A DNA stretch of 64,000 nt from CAWHYG01 sp963833505 (GCA_963833505.1 CAWHYG010000004.1:558001-622000), one strand, 5' to 3'. Positions 1 to 9,715 are shown, counted from the first letter of the stretch. A program made the numbers and translations. The notes: generated from the sequence alone by a model not told the origin.

Positions 1-1744
1 GACCCGGATCGGCGACGGCCGCCCGGCGATAGTAGTCGCCGGCTGTATAAAGGTCCTGGCGACGGTAGCAGACCGTCCCGAGATTGAGGAGCGCGCTGGC
101 GTCCTCCGGCCACGCCGCCAGCACCTGGCGGAACAGCGCCTCGGCGCCGGCAAGTTCTCCGTCGGTCAGCCGGAGGACGCCGAGGTTGTGCGCCGCCTCG
201 GCATTCGCCGGATCGAGTCGGAGCGCGGTCCGATAGGCATCCTCGGCCTCAGCGGCGCGGCCGTGATCCTTGTCATAGGTCCCCAGATCGGACCAGGCAT
301 CGCTGTTGAACTCCGACGGCATCGCGGGAAGCCCGGTGTTCGCCAATGCGCCCACCGAGAGAAAGACGAGAGCCGGAATCGCCAGCGCCTTCCATCGGCG
401 GCCGGGCCGCGCCTCTTCGGGGTCGCGGGTCCGCGCGCGCTCGATCCACGCGCTCGTTCCGCCCGCCGCCAGAAGAATCAGAAACGGAATCACCGTCACG
501 CGGTAGCGGGAGGTCACGAAGAACAGAACCACGAGGACGCTCAGGACGATCGTGATGGTCAGGACGAGGCCGGCGGCACCAGCGGCGACGTCGGTCCCCG
601 GGTTCGACGCGGCGGCGCGATCGGCCGAGGCCGGCAACGCCCGCCGGCCCGATCGTCGCCGGAACAGCGTGTAAGCCCCCGCCGCCGCCCACGGCAGCAG
701 AATGCCGGTCGGAAAGGCAATCCCATGGATCCAGAGCAGGGAGCGCAGGACGAACGAACTGGCCCGGAAGGGGTAGATCTCCTGGTTCCGCGGGATTTCA
801 TCACCGCGCAGGAGGAGCCGGATCTTGTACAGAAGCAGGCGGAGCCAGGCGCCGGGATGCGAGGAGGCCCAGGCCAACGCCCGCCGCGTCCACCAGCTGG
901 ATGACGCCACCGGAGTCGTCACGCCGGCGGCGGCCGGGGAATTGATCAGGGCGATCCAGGCGCGGCCCGGGCGGACGGCCACGGTTCGGTCATAGTCCGG
1001 GTTGTTTCCGATCCAGAGGTTGACTCCGCCGTTGTACGAGATGACCACCGGCTCCCCGGAAACCGCCAGGTTGCTGCCGGTCACGATCAGCACCGGCAGC
1101 AGGGCCCCGGCCAGAAACGTCGCCAGATTCAAGCGCCGGGGCCGCCGTCCTCGATCCCGGAGGAGCCAGACGGCGCCGATCGCGATGACGGGCAGGATCG
1201 TCGCCACTGTCACGGAGGCCAGGCCCAAGGCCAGGCCCGAAGCCGAATGCCGCAGGCGGCCCGCGGGAGCGGTCAGTCGTTCGATCCCGAGCAGCAGAAG
1301 GAAAACGGCCAGGCTCGCGGGAAGCATCTGCAGGTCGAAGTAGATGAGGGGCCCGGCGAATGCCGCCGCGCCCCACGCGATCCAGGCCGCTCTCCGGCCG
1401 AAAAATCTCCCCCCCAGCTCGAAGAGGACCAGGCAGGCGATGCTTCCCAGGATAGCCTGGGCGATCCGCGCCAGGTCGGGGTGCGGCCCACCGATCTTGT
1501 ACAACAGGGCCAGGAAGTAGGGATAGAGCGGCGGCTGCCAGAACGGCTCGTGACGCGTGAACCGGCCCCGGGCGATGGCGACCGCCATCTCGTGGTACGT
1601 GCGGGCGTCCACGACCAGGAGGCGGAAGAAAGGACTCTTCTCAAGCTCCCAGAGCGTGATCAGCCGCAGGGCCAGCGGAACCAGGAGCTGGACGGCCCGG
1701 ATCCGGCCGGCAACGAGCGGGAGCGAATTCCGCCGCTTTGGCAT
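1..1744 (-). CDS. GT39-like membrane glycosyltransferase with C-terminal TPRs (3' end off window)
   Basis: The reverse strand reads open from an ATG at 1744 (MPKRRNSLPL...) to the left edge, so the C-terminus is missing. The N-terminal half has many hydrophobic segments and the early motif DARTYHEMAVAIARG...FWQPPLYPYFLALLY, the acidic loop and proline-rich run typical of family 39 (dolichyl-phosphate-mannose type) transferases, which move sugars from lipid carriers in the membrane. After the last membrane segment the reading becomes TPR-like (AEDAYRTALRLDPANAEAAHNLGVL). The gene at 46049-48631 has the same GT39-plus-TPR architecture, so these are probably paralogues. It is transcribed divergently from the aminotransferase, with about 130 bp between them. 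The family is clear; substrate is unknown. Confidence 0.85.
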   Translation of the reverse strand, partial: MPKRRNSLPLVAGRIRAVQLLVPLALRLITLWELEKSPFFRLLVVDARTYHEMAVAIARGRFTRHEPFWQPPLYPYFLALLYKIGGPHPDLARIAQAILGSIACLVLFELGGRFFGRRAAWIAWGAAAFAGPLIYFDLQMLPASLAVFLLLLGIERLTAPAGRLRHSASGLALGLASVTVATILPVIAIGAVWLLRDRGRRPRRLNLATFLAGALLPVLIVTGSNLAVSGEPVVISYNGGVNLWIGNNPDYDRTVAVRPGRAWIALINSPAAAGVTTPVASSSWWTRRALAWASSHPGAWLRLLLYKIRLLLRGDEIPRNQEIYPFRASSFVLRSLLWIHGIAFPTGILLPWAAAGAYTLFRRRSGRRALPASADRAAASNPGTDVAAGAAGLVLTITIVLSVLVVLFFVTSRYRVTVIPFLILLAAGGTSAWIERARTRDPEEARPGRRWKALAIPALVFLSVGALANTGLPAMPSEFNSDAWSDLGTYDKDHGRAAEAEDAYRTALRLDPANAEAAHNLGVLRLTDGELAGAEALFRQVLAAWPEDASALLNLGTVCYRRQDLYTAGDYYRRAAVADPG

Positions 1745-1874
1745 GATTCGCATTCTGTCACACGGGAACGGCGCAGACCAGAACGGCTCCTGGAGACGAT
1801 GTCCTACACAAGTCGCGCCACAATCGAGAGATTGCCCTGACGCGCTCCCATCGCGGCGTGTCACAATCCGTTTC

Positions 1875-3146
1875 ATGTTCGCCGCGAGAACCCGATGGGA
1901 TCAGAGCCCGAACCGGCTGACCGAAGCCTGGAATCGCCGCCTCGCCGCCGGGCTTCCCGCCGCCGACCTCACCGAGTCCAACCCGACGCGGTGCGGCTTT
2001 TCCTACCCCGAGGCCGAGATCCGGCAGGCCCTGTCCGATCCTCGATCGCTTCGATACGAGCCGACGCCGGCGGGCCTGCCGCACGCGCGCTCCGCGGTGG
2101 CCGAGCATCTGACGCGGCGAAAAGCCTCGGCCCGATCGTCCGCCTCTCCCGACGTCTCAGTCGATCCTTCCGTGATCCCCTTCCCCGGCGTCATTCCGGT
2201 CGATCCTCCGTTGGTCGCCTCCTCCGACGTCGGCCCAGTGGATCCTTCCTCGATCCTTCTCACGGCCAGCACGAGCGAAGCCTACGCCTGGCTCCTGAAG
2301 CTCCTCTGCGAGCGCGGCGACAACGTCCTGGTGCCGCGCCCGAGCTATCCCCTGCTCGACTTTCTAGCCGAGCTGGAGGACGTGTCCCTCCGGCGCTATT
2401 CGCTGCGCTACGAGGGACGCTGGCGGATCGATCTCGACTCGCTGGAATCGACGATCGACGCGCGGACGCGTGCCGTCATCGTGGTTCATCCCAACAATCC
2501 GACGGGCAGTCTTCTGTCTCGGAGCGAGGCGGACGGCCTCCGCCGGATCTGCGCGGAGCGCGACCTGGCCCTCATCTCGGACGAGGTGTTCCTCGATTAC
2601 ACAACCGTCGCAGCCGGTTCTCTCGCGACCGACTCGCCGTGCCTGACCTTCGCGCTCGACGGCCTTTCCAAGGCCGCCGGACTCCCTCAGATCAAGATCG
2701 GCTGGATCCGCGTGGCGGGACCGCCCCACCTGACCCGCGAGGCACTGGCGCGGTGCGAGATCATCGCCGACACCTACCTCTCCGTGAACACGCCGGCTCA
2801 GTGGGCCCTGCCGGAGCTGCTCCGCGCGGGCGCAGCCGTCCGGCACGAAATCCGGGAACGGACGCGCGCCAACCGCGCCTGGCTGGAAGCCCGGGAAGCG
2901 CGAGCCCCTGCGGCTTGGAGCCTGCTGGCAAGCGATGGAGGTTGGTCAGCGGTGCTGCGCGTGCCGGCGGTCCGCTCCGAAGAAGAGTGGTGCCTTCGCC
3001 TGGTGGACGATGGGATTCTCCTGCACCCGGGCTACTTCTTCGACTTCGAGACCGAGGCATTTCTCGTGACCAGCCTGCTGCCCGAGGAGGCCGTGTTCCG
3101 GGACGCCATGGAACGCGCGGTCAGGACGATCGAGACGGAGAGCTGA
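1875..3146 (+). CDS. PLP-dependent aminotransferase, class I/II
   Basis: Fold-type I aminotransferase of 423 residues. Visible motifs are the substrate-side HPNNPTGS, the cofactor aspartate in ALISDEVFLDY, and the Schiff-base lysine in DGLSKAAGLPQIKIGWI. I chose ATG 1875 (MFAARTRWDQSPNRL) because the frame upstream is arginine-rich and unlike the family, and NRLTEAWNRR...LTESNPTRCGF is the expected N-terminus. An insertion at about residues 93-130 (DNA 2150-2267) consists of three imperfect 13-residue units with a VDP core, placed just before the conserved ILLTASTSEAY strand; relatives normally have a few residues there. The amino-acid substrate cannot be told from sequence. Confidence 0.9.
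   Translation: MFAARTRWDQSPNRLTEAWNRRLAAGLPAADLTESNPTRCGFSYPEAEIRQALSDPRSLRYEPTPAGLPHARSAVAEHLTRRKASARSSASPDVSVDPSVIPFPGVIPVDPPLVASSDVGPVDPSSILLTASTSEAYAWLLKLLCERGDNVLVPRPSYPLLDFLAELEDVSLRRYSLRYEGRWRIDLDSLESTIDARTRAVIVVHPNNPTGSLLSRSEADGLRRICAERDLALISDEVFLDYTTVAAGSLATDSPCLTFALDGLSKAAGLPQIKIGWIRVAGPPHLTREALARCEIIADTYLSVNTPAQWALPELLRAGAAVRHEIRERTRANRAWLEAREARAPAAWSLLASDGGWSAVLRVPAVRSEEEWCLRLVDDGILLHPGYFFDFETEAFLVTSLLPEEAVFRDAMERAVRTIETES
2150..2267 (+). repeat. Three imperfect 39-bp units inside the aminotransferase gene
   Basis: Units encode DVSVDPSVIPFPG, VIPVDPPLVASSD and VGPVDPSSILLTA-like segments. Each carries a GTCGATCC or GTGGATCC core. The reading frame is kept, so the array looks like an in-frame expansion of the short loop before ILLTAS. 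Confidence 0.55.
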
Positions 3147-3374
3147 TCCCGGCCCTTCCCAGCGGGCCGCAGCGCGCGGCAAGGTCTTGCTCAAGTCCCC
3201 ATCCGGGGCAGCAGAACGCCGCGCAGATCGAGACCATGGCTCTTCGGCGCCGGAACCCGTCCTCGAGCCGTCACGCAGGATGCCGGCCATGGCAGCTCCG
3301 AGCGGCGGGTCGCGTGCGCGGTCATGGCCGGTCAGGCTCGCGATGCGCCCCGGCGGCCACCGCGCCAATCGAGG

Positions 3375-4922
3375 CTACGGTTCTTCGGTGTGGGAAAGCA
3401 CCCAGTCGCGGATGACGTGCAGGGCCTCGGGCGACATCGTCTCCGGAATGGTCGCGTACTCCTCGATCCCCCCGGTCTTCGCCTTCTGGAAAAGGTGGTT
3501 CAGGCCGGGAAGCCGGCGCACCGTGACCCGCGAGTTTCCGGCCGCCTTGAGGGCCGCCTCGATGGCGGGAAGGTTCTGGTCCGGATCGACCTGCACATCC
3601 AGAGCGCCGTTCAGCGCCAGCACCGGCACCTGTACCTTGGCCAGAGCGGTGCGCGGGTCGAAGCTCACGAAGAACTTGAACCAGGGACCGAGCATCTGAC
3701 GGGTTGAGGCGCGCGCCTGGCGATCCAGCTTGTCCCCGGAGAGACTTCCGCCCTGAAGACCGACCTGGAGCCGGACGAGCCGCTTCACTTCCGGAAGGAG
3801 CGCGACGCTGTCCGCCCCGGCCTTGACCAGGCTGAGGACCTTGCGATGCTGGTCGAGCACCGCCGCGACCGAGTCGGGCGGGGCCCCCTTCATCCCGTAG
3901 ATTTTCGCGGCCTGCTGGTGGAGAATCTCGTCTCCGGGAACGCCGGGACCGGCCAGCATGACGATGTACGCGACGTCCTTCGACTCCGAGGCGGCGATCG
4001 GGGCGATCAGGCCGCCTTCGCTGTGGCCGATGAGGCCGACCTTGCTCGCCGCGATCTCCGATCGAGCCCGGAGGAATGCGACCTCAGCCAACGCATCCTG
4101 GGCGAGGGTCTCGGAGTTGCATTCCGAGAGGCTGCCTCCCGATCCTCCGACACCGCGGTCATCCGTTCTCAGAACGGCGATCCCGGCCCGGGTCAGGCAG
4201 TCGGCAAGAACGAGGAAGGGCTTGTGGCCGAAGACCTCTTCGTCGCGGTTCTGAGGACCGCTGCCGGTGATGAGAATCGCAGCCGGGAAAGGTCCTCCCT
4301 TCTCCGGCTCGGTGAGAGTTCCCGCCAGGGTCACGCCGCCGCTCGTTACCTTGACCTCCTCGGTCTTGTACGGATACGGCGGCTTCGGCTCGTCCGGGTG
4401 TTCCGGACCGGCGGAGGCCTCGCGGCTCAGAGAGAAATTGAACTGCTGGCCGCCCTGGCTGAAGGCTCCCTTGACCTGTCCGCCCGACCAGACCCCGTGA
4501 AAGGTCGGTTCCCCCGGCACTCCCGCGATCTCGAAGGAGAGGCTGTCCCCCGCGACCCGGACGGCGGACAAAGCCAGGCCCTTGGCGTTCTGGGCCGGGA
4601 TGTCGATCGTCCCGGACCAGCTTCCGCCGGACACTTCCAGATGCACGGCGATCGCGAGGGGAGTTCCCGGAATCTCGATGGAGCCGTTCCAGGTACCGGA
4701 GAAGTCTGGTGCCGCGGCGGCTGCCGCTCCGGGTTGAGCGCCGTCCAAGAAACACGGCAGGATCAGGGCCAGGAGAACCACGAGCCATCCGGGGGCGGCC
4801 CCTCGGAGCCCGGGCGCGAAGGACGCCCGGGCTGCTCGTCGATCATCGTGACCGGAACGAACTGGCACAACGGGGCCGCCGGCAGGGACGCGCCATGGTC
4901 GGCGGACGGCCAGGTCGGTCAT
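3375..4922 (-). CDS. Secreted alpha/beta hydrolase (serine esterase/peptidase-like)
   Basis: 515-residue protein. A hydrophobic stretch at about residues 45-57 followed by an alanine-rich cleavage region suggests export, although the N-terminus is long and a later start is possible. Residues about 72-170 form a beta-rich accessory domain (DFSGTWNGSIEI...HGVWSGGQVKGAFSQGGQQFNFSL). Residues about 190-515 are the hydrolase: oxyanion region ITGSGPQNRDEE, nucleophile elbow GHSEGG (Ser301), and likely Asp442 (NGALDVQVDP) and His476 (GLNHLFQ). The architecture matches secreted serine hydrolases of Bacteroidetes-type genomes that act on acyl esters or peptides. It starts 10 nt after the stop of the FlgD-tailed gene, so the two may be co-transcribed. 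Confidence 0.85.
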   Translation of the reverse strand: MTDLAVRRPWRVPAGGPVVPVRSGHDDRRAARASFAPGLRGAAPGWLVVLLALILPCFLDGAQPGAAAAAAPDFSGTWNGSIEIPGTPLAIAVHLEVSGGSWSGTIDIPAQNAKGLALSAVRVAGDSLSFEIAGVPGEPTFHGVWSGGQVKGAFSQGGQQFNFSLSREASAGPEHPDEPKPPYPYKTEEVKVTSGGVTLAGTLTEPEKGGPFPAAILITGSGPQNRDEEVFGHKPFLVLADCLTRAGIAVLRTDDRGVGGSGGSLSECNSETLAQDALAEVAFLRARSEIAASKVGLIGHSEGGLIAPIAASESKDVAYIVMLAGPGVPGDEILHQQAAKIYGMKGAPPDSVAAVLDQHRKVLSLVKAGADSVALLPEVKRLVRLQVGLQGGSLSGDKLDRQARASTRQMLGPWFKFFVSFDPRTALAKVQVPVLALNGALDVQVDPDQNLPAIEAALKAAGNSRVTVRRLPGLNHLFQKAKTGGIEEYATIPETMSPEALHVIRDWVLSHTEEP

Positions 4923-4932
4923 CCGACCCGGC

Positions 4933-7467
4933 TCAACGCACCAGCACGAAGCGGCCGACCTTGGACTTGCCGGTCGATTTCGACCTGGCCGAATAGATAT
5001 AGACGCCGCTGACGACGTCCTGCCCGTTCCGGCTGACCAGGTTCCAGTAGACCGCGCCGCCCGGATCGCTCGACGACTTCTCCAACGTCTGTACCATGTC
5101 TCCGGCCAGGGTGTAGATCCGGATCTCGCAGTCGCCGGCAGGCAGGCCGACGAACGCGATCTTGGTGCCGGTCGGATCCGCGTTGTCGGGGGTCAGATCC
5201 CATCCCGCCGGGTTCCGTCCCTTGATGTACGGGTTCGGAACCACGTAGACCTTGCTGATGTCGTTGCCCGGCGCCGGCGCCCAGGTCGGAACGACCTTGT
5301 TGTCTTCGGTCGCCGAAGGCCGTCCGGCCAGCTCGTTATGCTTGGTCGACATGACGCTGTCGGGTCCGGTAAACGTCGTATCGTCCCAGGCGCTGTAGGC
5401 GGTCACCCCGTAGAAGTAGACCATCCCGTTCTTCAACCCGAGCGTGTCCCGATAGACGTATCGCCCGATCGGGTAGTAGTACTTCTTGTCGTCCGGAGGC
5501 GGCGCTCCCGTCTGGACCGCCGGCGGAATCGAATCGATAGACTGCCGGTACCGCGGCAGATAGTCGCGCGAGTTCTTCCCCAGACCGTCCGTCGGCTTCA
5601 ACGACAGATCGGCGATGAGCTGCCAGTCCTCGGGCGCCGGCCCAGCCGAACCCACGGGCCGATCCCAGCCCTCCACCCGGTAGATCCGATATCCTGTGAA
5701 GAGGATCTTCCGCTGGATCGGATCCGCCGTCAGCTCGCTCAGATTGTCCCACTGCACCGTCACGCGCCGGTCACCCGGCGGCGCCACGATATAGGTGTGA
5801 GGGCTGGCAATCTTGTTCAGCGCCAGCAGATTGGTCCCGGGCGGGGGCGGTGCCACCGTGCCCACCCAGTGCACCAGGGTCTCCAGGCCCTGCGAGGACG
5901 CCTCGGCGTTCGAGCTGAACAGCGGCGTGCAGCAATCGCAGTCGTCGTCGACGTAGTTGTCCGGAATGTCGCAGGCCGGCCACGTGTCCTTGATCGTCCG
6001 CACAATCGGGTTCAGGCTGTCGCAGTGATCCTTCCACCGCGAAGGCGACCCCGGGTCGAGAGCGCAGAGCAGCGTCTCCTTTCCGTCCTTCCCCGTCGCC
6101 GGGTTGTCGTCGACGTCCCGCCACTTCCCGTTGTAGATCCGCTGGGCGTTGATCGCGTTGGACACCATCCCGCTCTCTCCGTGACCCAGCACGAACGCCA
6201 TCTGCAGGGTGAGCTGCTCTCCCGGAGCCAGTGGATTGAACGGCCCGGCCGAGAAGCAGAACCGGTAGTCGTCCGGCTCCGTCGTCGGACGCGTCGGCTT
6301 CGTTCCGGCCGACAAGAGGTCATACCGCTCGGCGTCGTTCGTCGGATCGCCGGCCGGGTAGGGCGCGCTCCCGCTGAAGAACCGCGCCGTGTGCACCTGC
6401 ACCTTGCTCGGGGCGGTCACTCCGAACGGATCGGTCGTATGCCCGAGGAACATCCCTCCGATGTACCCGTCCACGTCGCCGCCCTTCGCCGTGACCCCGT
6501 CGTCCGGCACGTCCCACATGGAGCAGATGTCGAGGTGCAGCTTCTGCACCGAGCAATCGACCTGCTCTCCGGACACGCGCTGCTGGCAGGTGTAGGAGAT
6601 GGACGGATCGGTGAAGGTCGTGTCGATCCCGAAATAGGCCCCGCGATCGTCCGTCCAGTAGTCCGGGTGCTGCTTCGGACCCACGTCGCTGTCGACGAAG
6701 AAGCCGAGGTAGACCTCCTTGAGCTGCTGATCCCCGTCGTTCTTGATCTTGAAATCGAAGCCGACGAAGTTGTTGGCGCCCTCGGTCGACCAGCCGTAGA
6801 CCTCCTGGTGGATCTTGACGTGAAGCGGATAGTGCTCCGGGTACTGGTTCTTGGCCTGATCGGTGTAATCCCAGTACTCACAGGCCAGCATCTGCTGGGA
6901 GATGGCCGAGTAGTCGTTGTCGATGATGCCGTCGTGGTCGTCGTCGTATCCGTTCAGCGGGTCGCTGTCGGGAACCCCGTCGTTGTTGTCGTCCCCGCGG
7001 TTCGGGGAGAAACCGGGACGGTTGCCTCCCGGCGCCCCTTCATACGACTGGTAAATCGTGTCCCTCGGATCCAGCGAAGGCCTGAGCTCGAAGTCGTAGA
7101 GGCCGGTGGACACATGGGGCAGGTTGTCGGCGGCGATGGCGCCGATCCAGAGACCGGCTCCGTAGAGATACTCGCCACCATTCCATTCCAGGGAGTACTT
7201 GTCGGTCTGGAATCCGGGGTTTCCGATGACGCCGACGTTGGTGACCATGATGTCCACCAGGCCGACGTTCTCCCGGAAGATGTTGGGCGGCGAGATGTCG
7301 TAGATCTTGTTCAGGTCGACCGGGCCCCGGGCCAGGCTCGGCCCGATGGATCCGGAAAGCGTCAGGAAGGCCAACCCCGCCAGAGTTCGTAAAAGGACTC
7401 GGCGCGGCCCTGCCGACCGGCGGCCGGCCAAACCCGTACCGATGCGTCCGCCCAGACTCAAGTCCAT
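4933..7467 (-). CDS. Large secreted protein with FlgD-like C-terminal domain
   Basis: 844 residues from ATG 7467, preceded by GGAGG at 6 nt; a TTG two codons upstream is less likely. An N-terminal hydrophobic signal (VLLRTLAGLAFLTLSGSIGPSLA) is followed by a beta-rich ectodomain. Aspartate-rich segments GDDNNDGVPDSD and YDDDHDGIIDNDYS look like calcium-binding thrombospondin-3-type loops. A fibronectin-III-like region (VTVQWDNLSE...YRIYR) precedes the C-terminal FlgD-like domain: VYVVPNPYIKG, CEIRIYTLAGDMVQTL, WNLVSRNGQDVVSGVYIYS, ending GRFVLVR. Such tails are common in exported FCB-group proteins and may serve in sorting. The cellular role is unknown. Confidence 0.85.
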   Translation of the reverse strand: MDLSLGGRIGTGLAGRRSAGPRRVLLRTLAGLAFLTLSGSIGPSLARGPVDLNKIYDISPPNIFRENVGLVDIMVTNVGVIGNPGFQTDKYSLEWNGGEYLYGAGLWIGAIAADNLPHVSTGLYDFELRPSLDPRDTIYQSYEGAPGGNRPGFSPNRGDDNNDGVPDSDPLNGYDDDHDGIIDNDYSAISQQMLACEYWDYTDQAKNQYPEHYPLHVKIHQEVYGWSTEGANNFVGFDFKIKNDGDQQLKEVYLGFFVDSDVGPKQHPDYWTDDRGAYFGIDTTFTDPSISYTCQQRVSGEQVDCSVQKLHLDICSMWDVPDDGVTAKGGDVDGYIGGMFLGHTTDPFGVTAPSKVQVHTARFFSGSAPYPAGDPTNDAERYDLLSAGTKPTRPTTEPDDYRFCFSAGPFNPLAPGEQLTLQMAFVLGHGESGMVSNAINAQRIYNGKWRDVDDNPATGKDGKETLLCALDPGSPSRWKDHCDSLNPIVRTIKDTWPACDIPDNYVDDDCDCCTPLFSSNAEASSQGLETLVHWVGTVAPPPPGTNLLALNKIASPHTYIVAPPGDRRVTVQWDNLSELTADPIQRKILFTGYRIYRVEGWDRPVGSAGPAPEDWQLIADLSLKPTDGLGKNSRDYLPRYRQSIDSIPPAVQTGAPPPDDKKYYYPIGRYVYRDTLGLKNGMVYFYGVTAYSAWDDTTFTGPDSVMSTKHNELAGRPSATEDNKVVPTWAPAPGNDISKVYVVPNPYIKGRNPAGWDLTPDNADPTGTKIAFVGLPAGDCEIRIYTLAGDMVQTLEKSSSDPGGAVYWNLVSRNGQDVVSGVYIYSARSKSTGKSKVGRFVLVR

Positions 7468-7649
7468 TGCCAACCTCCAGAGGATGCCCTCAGGAACCGG
7501 CCGATCGCCGGTTCAACTGCGAATTGGGAGGTCCCCGGCGCCCACTCGCCGGGTCGGATCTTGCCCACGGTTGCGACACACCATGGCACGCCGCTCGTCC
7601 CCCACCTGCTGCCTGGATCCCCGCTCCTTGGCAGCCTTTCCCTCGTAGA

Positions 7650-7678
7650 AGGATTGATCTTTGCGGCCGGCTTGTCAA
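7650..7678 (-). promoter_or_regulatory. Possible sigma-70-type promoter for the 4933-7467 gene
   Basis: On the reverse strand a perfect TTGACA lies at 7678-7673, then a 17-nt spacer and AATCCT at 7655-7650. The -10 element is weak. The region is the less GC-rich part of the divergent gap between the secreted protein and the acyl-CoA ligase. Confidence 0.35.
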
Positions 7679-7760
7679 TGCTCTCCGTTTGGTCCCGCCC
7701 TGCGGCGGACCGCAACCGGACACAATCTCCGAGGTACCCCTCGGATCAGGACGGTCGATC

Positions 7761-9608
7761 GTGCACACCATCGAAGCGCGCGGCCCCGAGTTTCTCCAGG
7801 GCCCTGCGGAAGCACCGAACTTGGCGGCGCTGTTCCTGAAACAGGCCGCACGAAAGGGGGATCAGCCCTTCCTCCGGGCGCGCCGCGACGGAGACTGGCG
7901 ATGGCGAAGCTGGCGGCAGGCGGAAGTCGAGGTGCGGGCTCTCTCCATGGGTTTGAAGGCGCTCGGAATCCGGCCGGGCGATCGCGTCGCTGTGATCTCA
8001 GAGAATCGTCCGGAGTGGATCCTGGTCGATCTCGCCATTCTCGCCGCCGGCGGCGTCACCGTGCCCGCGTACGTGACGAACACGGTGGAAGATCATCGCC
8101 ACGTCCTTGGAAATGCGGGGGTCCGCGCGGCCGTGGTGTCAGGCCCGGCACTGCTCGATCTGATCCTGGCCGCCTCTCCGCCGACCTTGAACCTATTGGT
8201 GCAGATGGACTTCCCCCAGCGCGCAACCGCGGGCGGCCCGACTCCCCCGGTGCATCTGTTGGAGGACGTCATCGTGAGAGGACAGCGGCTCGTCGACGAC
8301 GTGACCGAGACCGTCGCTCGGGTCGGGCGCCAGGACGTGGCCTGCATCCTCCACACCTCGGGTGCGGGAGGCCTTCCGCGAGGCGTGGTCCTGACCCACG
8401 ATGCGATCCTCGCCAACCTCGACGGAGCCTGCCGCCTGCTTCTCGCGCTGGGGCTGTCGGAGCACGAGGTCTTCCTGTCCGTGCTCCCCATCTCGCACGC
8501 CTACGAGCACACGGCGGGGCAGCTTCTTCCCATCGCGATCGGAGCAGAGATCTGGTACGCCGACAATCCCGGCAGCGTCTCGGCCGCCCTGGTCGATGCC
8601 CGACCGACGATCCTGATCGTCGTCCCGAGGGTCTGCGACATGCTGCGGCAACGGATATTGGCGGAGATGAGGCGATCCGGACCCCTGCGCAGGTTTCTCT
8701 TCGAGGCCACGCTCCGCCTCGGAGAACGACGTCTGGCGCCGGGAGGTCTCTCCCTTCCGGAAAGCGCCGTGGATGCCCTGCTCGGACGGATGATCCGAAG
8801 AAAGGTCCGCACCCGCCTGGGAGGCCGGCTCAAGGCCTTGGTGTCGGGCGGCGCGCCCCTCGCGCTCGAGACCGGCACCTTTTTCGCCGCTCTCAGAGTT
8901 CCGATCCTGCAGGGCTACGGGCTTACGGAGGCTTCGCCGGTCGTGAGCTGCAACCCGCCGGGTCATGCGCGGGTCGACACGGTCGGAACCGCGCTTCACG
9001 GGGTCGAGATCAGGACCGCGGCGGATGGGGAGATCCTGGTCCGCGGTCCTTCCGTCATGCAGGGCTACTGCGGAGATCCGGAGGCCTCGAAGGAGGCGAT
9101 CCGGGACGGCTGGCTCTACACGGGCGATGTGGGCGAAATCACGGTCGACGGCCATCTCCGCATCACCGACCGGAAACGCGACTTCATCAAGAACTCCGGC
9201 GGGGAGATGCTCTCCCCGCTGAAGATCGAGACGGCGCTGACGTCCGAGCCCGAGATCGCCCAGGCCATGGCGGCCGGCGACGGGCGACCCTACCCGGTCG
9301 CCCTGCTGGTCCCGGCGGCCGAGCTCATGGCGGACAGGCCGGATGGCGACTGGGAACAAGCGGAGGCGGCGCTCCGGCCACTCCTGGCCCGCGCCGTGGA
9401 ACGAGCGAACGCACGTCTCGCTCTTCCCGAGCGGGTGCGGCGATTCCTCGTGGTCCGGGAACCCTGGACGATCGGGAACGGGCTGCTCACTCCGACCTAC
9501 AAGCTGAAGCGGCCGGCGCTTCGGGAACGATACGGGGCGGCCATCGACGCGCTCTATGACGGGAACGGGACGGCCTCCGGCGAGCAGAAGGGACGCAGCG
9601 GACGCTGA
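7761..9608 (+). CDS. Long-chain fatty acid--CoA ligase (AMP-binding)
   Basis: 615-residue adenylate-forming enzyme from GTG 7761, the first plausible start before the conserved N-terminus (LFLKQAARKGDQPFLRARRDG). It would activate a fatty acid to acyl-AMP and then acyl-CoA. Motifs are YGLTEASPVVSCN, LYTGDVGEI, ITDRKRDFIKNSGGEMLSP and the C-terminal lysine region GNGLLTPTYKLKR. The phosphate-binding loop reads HTSGAGGLPRG, not the usual TSGTTGxPKG: two threonine/serine positions and the lysine are changed, so activity may be altered. The stop is 88 bp before an IS insertion. Fatty-acid metabolism is also served by fabH just beyond the IS. Confidence 0.88.
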   Translation: MHTIEARGPEFLQGPAEAPNLAALFLKQAARKGDQPFLRARRDGDWRWRSWRQAEVEVRALSMGLKALGIRPGDRVAVISENRPEWILVDLAILAAGGVTVPAYVTNTVEDHRHVLGNAGVRAAVVSGPALLDLILAASPPTLNLLVQMDFPQRATAGGPTPPVHLLEDVIVRGQRLVDDVTETVARVGRQDVACILHTSGAGGLPRGVVLTHDAILANLDGACRLLLALGLSEHEVFLSVLPISHAYEHTAGQLLPIAIGAEIWYADNPGSVSAALVDARPTILIVVPRVCDMLRQRILAEMRRSGPLRRFLFEATLRLGERRLAPGGLSLPESAVDALLGRMIRRKVRTRLGGRLKALVSGGAPLALETGTFFAALRVPILQGYGLTEASPVVSCNPPGHARVDTVGTALHGVEIRTAADGEILVRGPSVMQGYCGDPEASKEAIRDGWLYTGDVGEITVDGHLRITDRKRDFIKNSGGEMLSPLKIETALTSEPEIAQAMAAGDGRPYPVALLVPAAELMADRPDGDWEQAEAALRPLLARAVERANARLALPERVRRFLVVREPWTIGNGLLTPTYKLKRPALRERYGAAIDALYDGNGTASGEQKGRSGR

Positions 9609-9610
9609 GT

Positions 9611-9690
9611 CGCACCGGAGAAAGATGCCGCGTCGAGGTAGGGCGTCGCGCCGGAGAAGGGCGCCACGTCGGAACACGAGCCGGGCCGAG
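9611..9690 (+). repeat. Degenerate ~18-bp tandem repeat, left of the IS
   Basis: Short GC-rich units built on GCGCCGGAGnAnGnC recur from just after the ligase stop to the IS target site, and resume at 11693 on the other side. Removing the IS joins the two halves into one array. Confidence 0.5.
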
Positions 9691-9696
9691 GTTAGC

Positions 9697-9715
9697 CCAA
9701 CTTCCGCAGTTCGAG
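9697..9715 (+). repeat. IS left terminal inverted repeat
   Basis: CCAACTTCCGCAGTTCGAG, matching 11668-11686 in reverse complement without a mismatch. The adjacent GTTAGC at 9691-9696 is the left copy of the target duplication. Confidence 0.9.

Noticed and set aside
5338..7392. 684-residue plus-strand ORF
   Set aside because: It is antisense to the FlgD-tailed secreted protein, rich in Arg/Val/His with no domain, and exists because of GC-biased third positions.
4933..7467. Classical type IX secretion C-terminal domain
   Set aside because: The tail matches the FlgD-like Ig domain more than the Bacteroidetes T9SS type A/B domains, and no por/gld/spr genes occur here, so I describe it only as FlgD-like.
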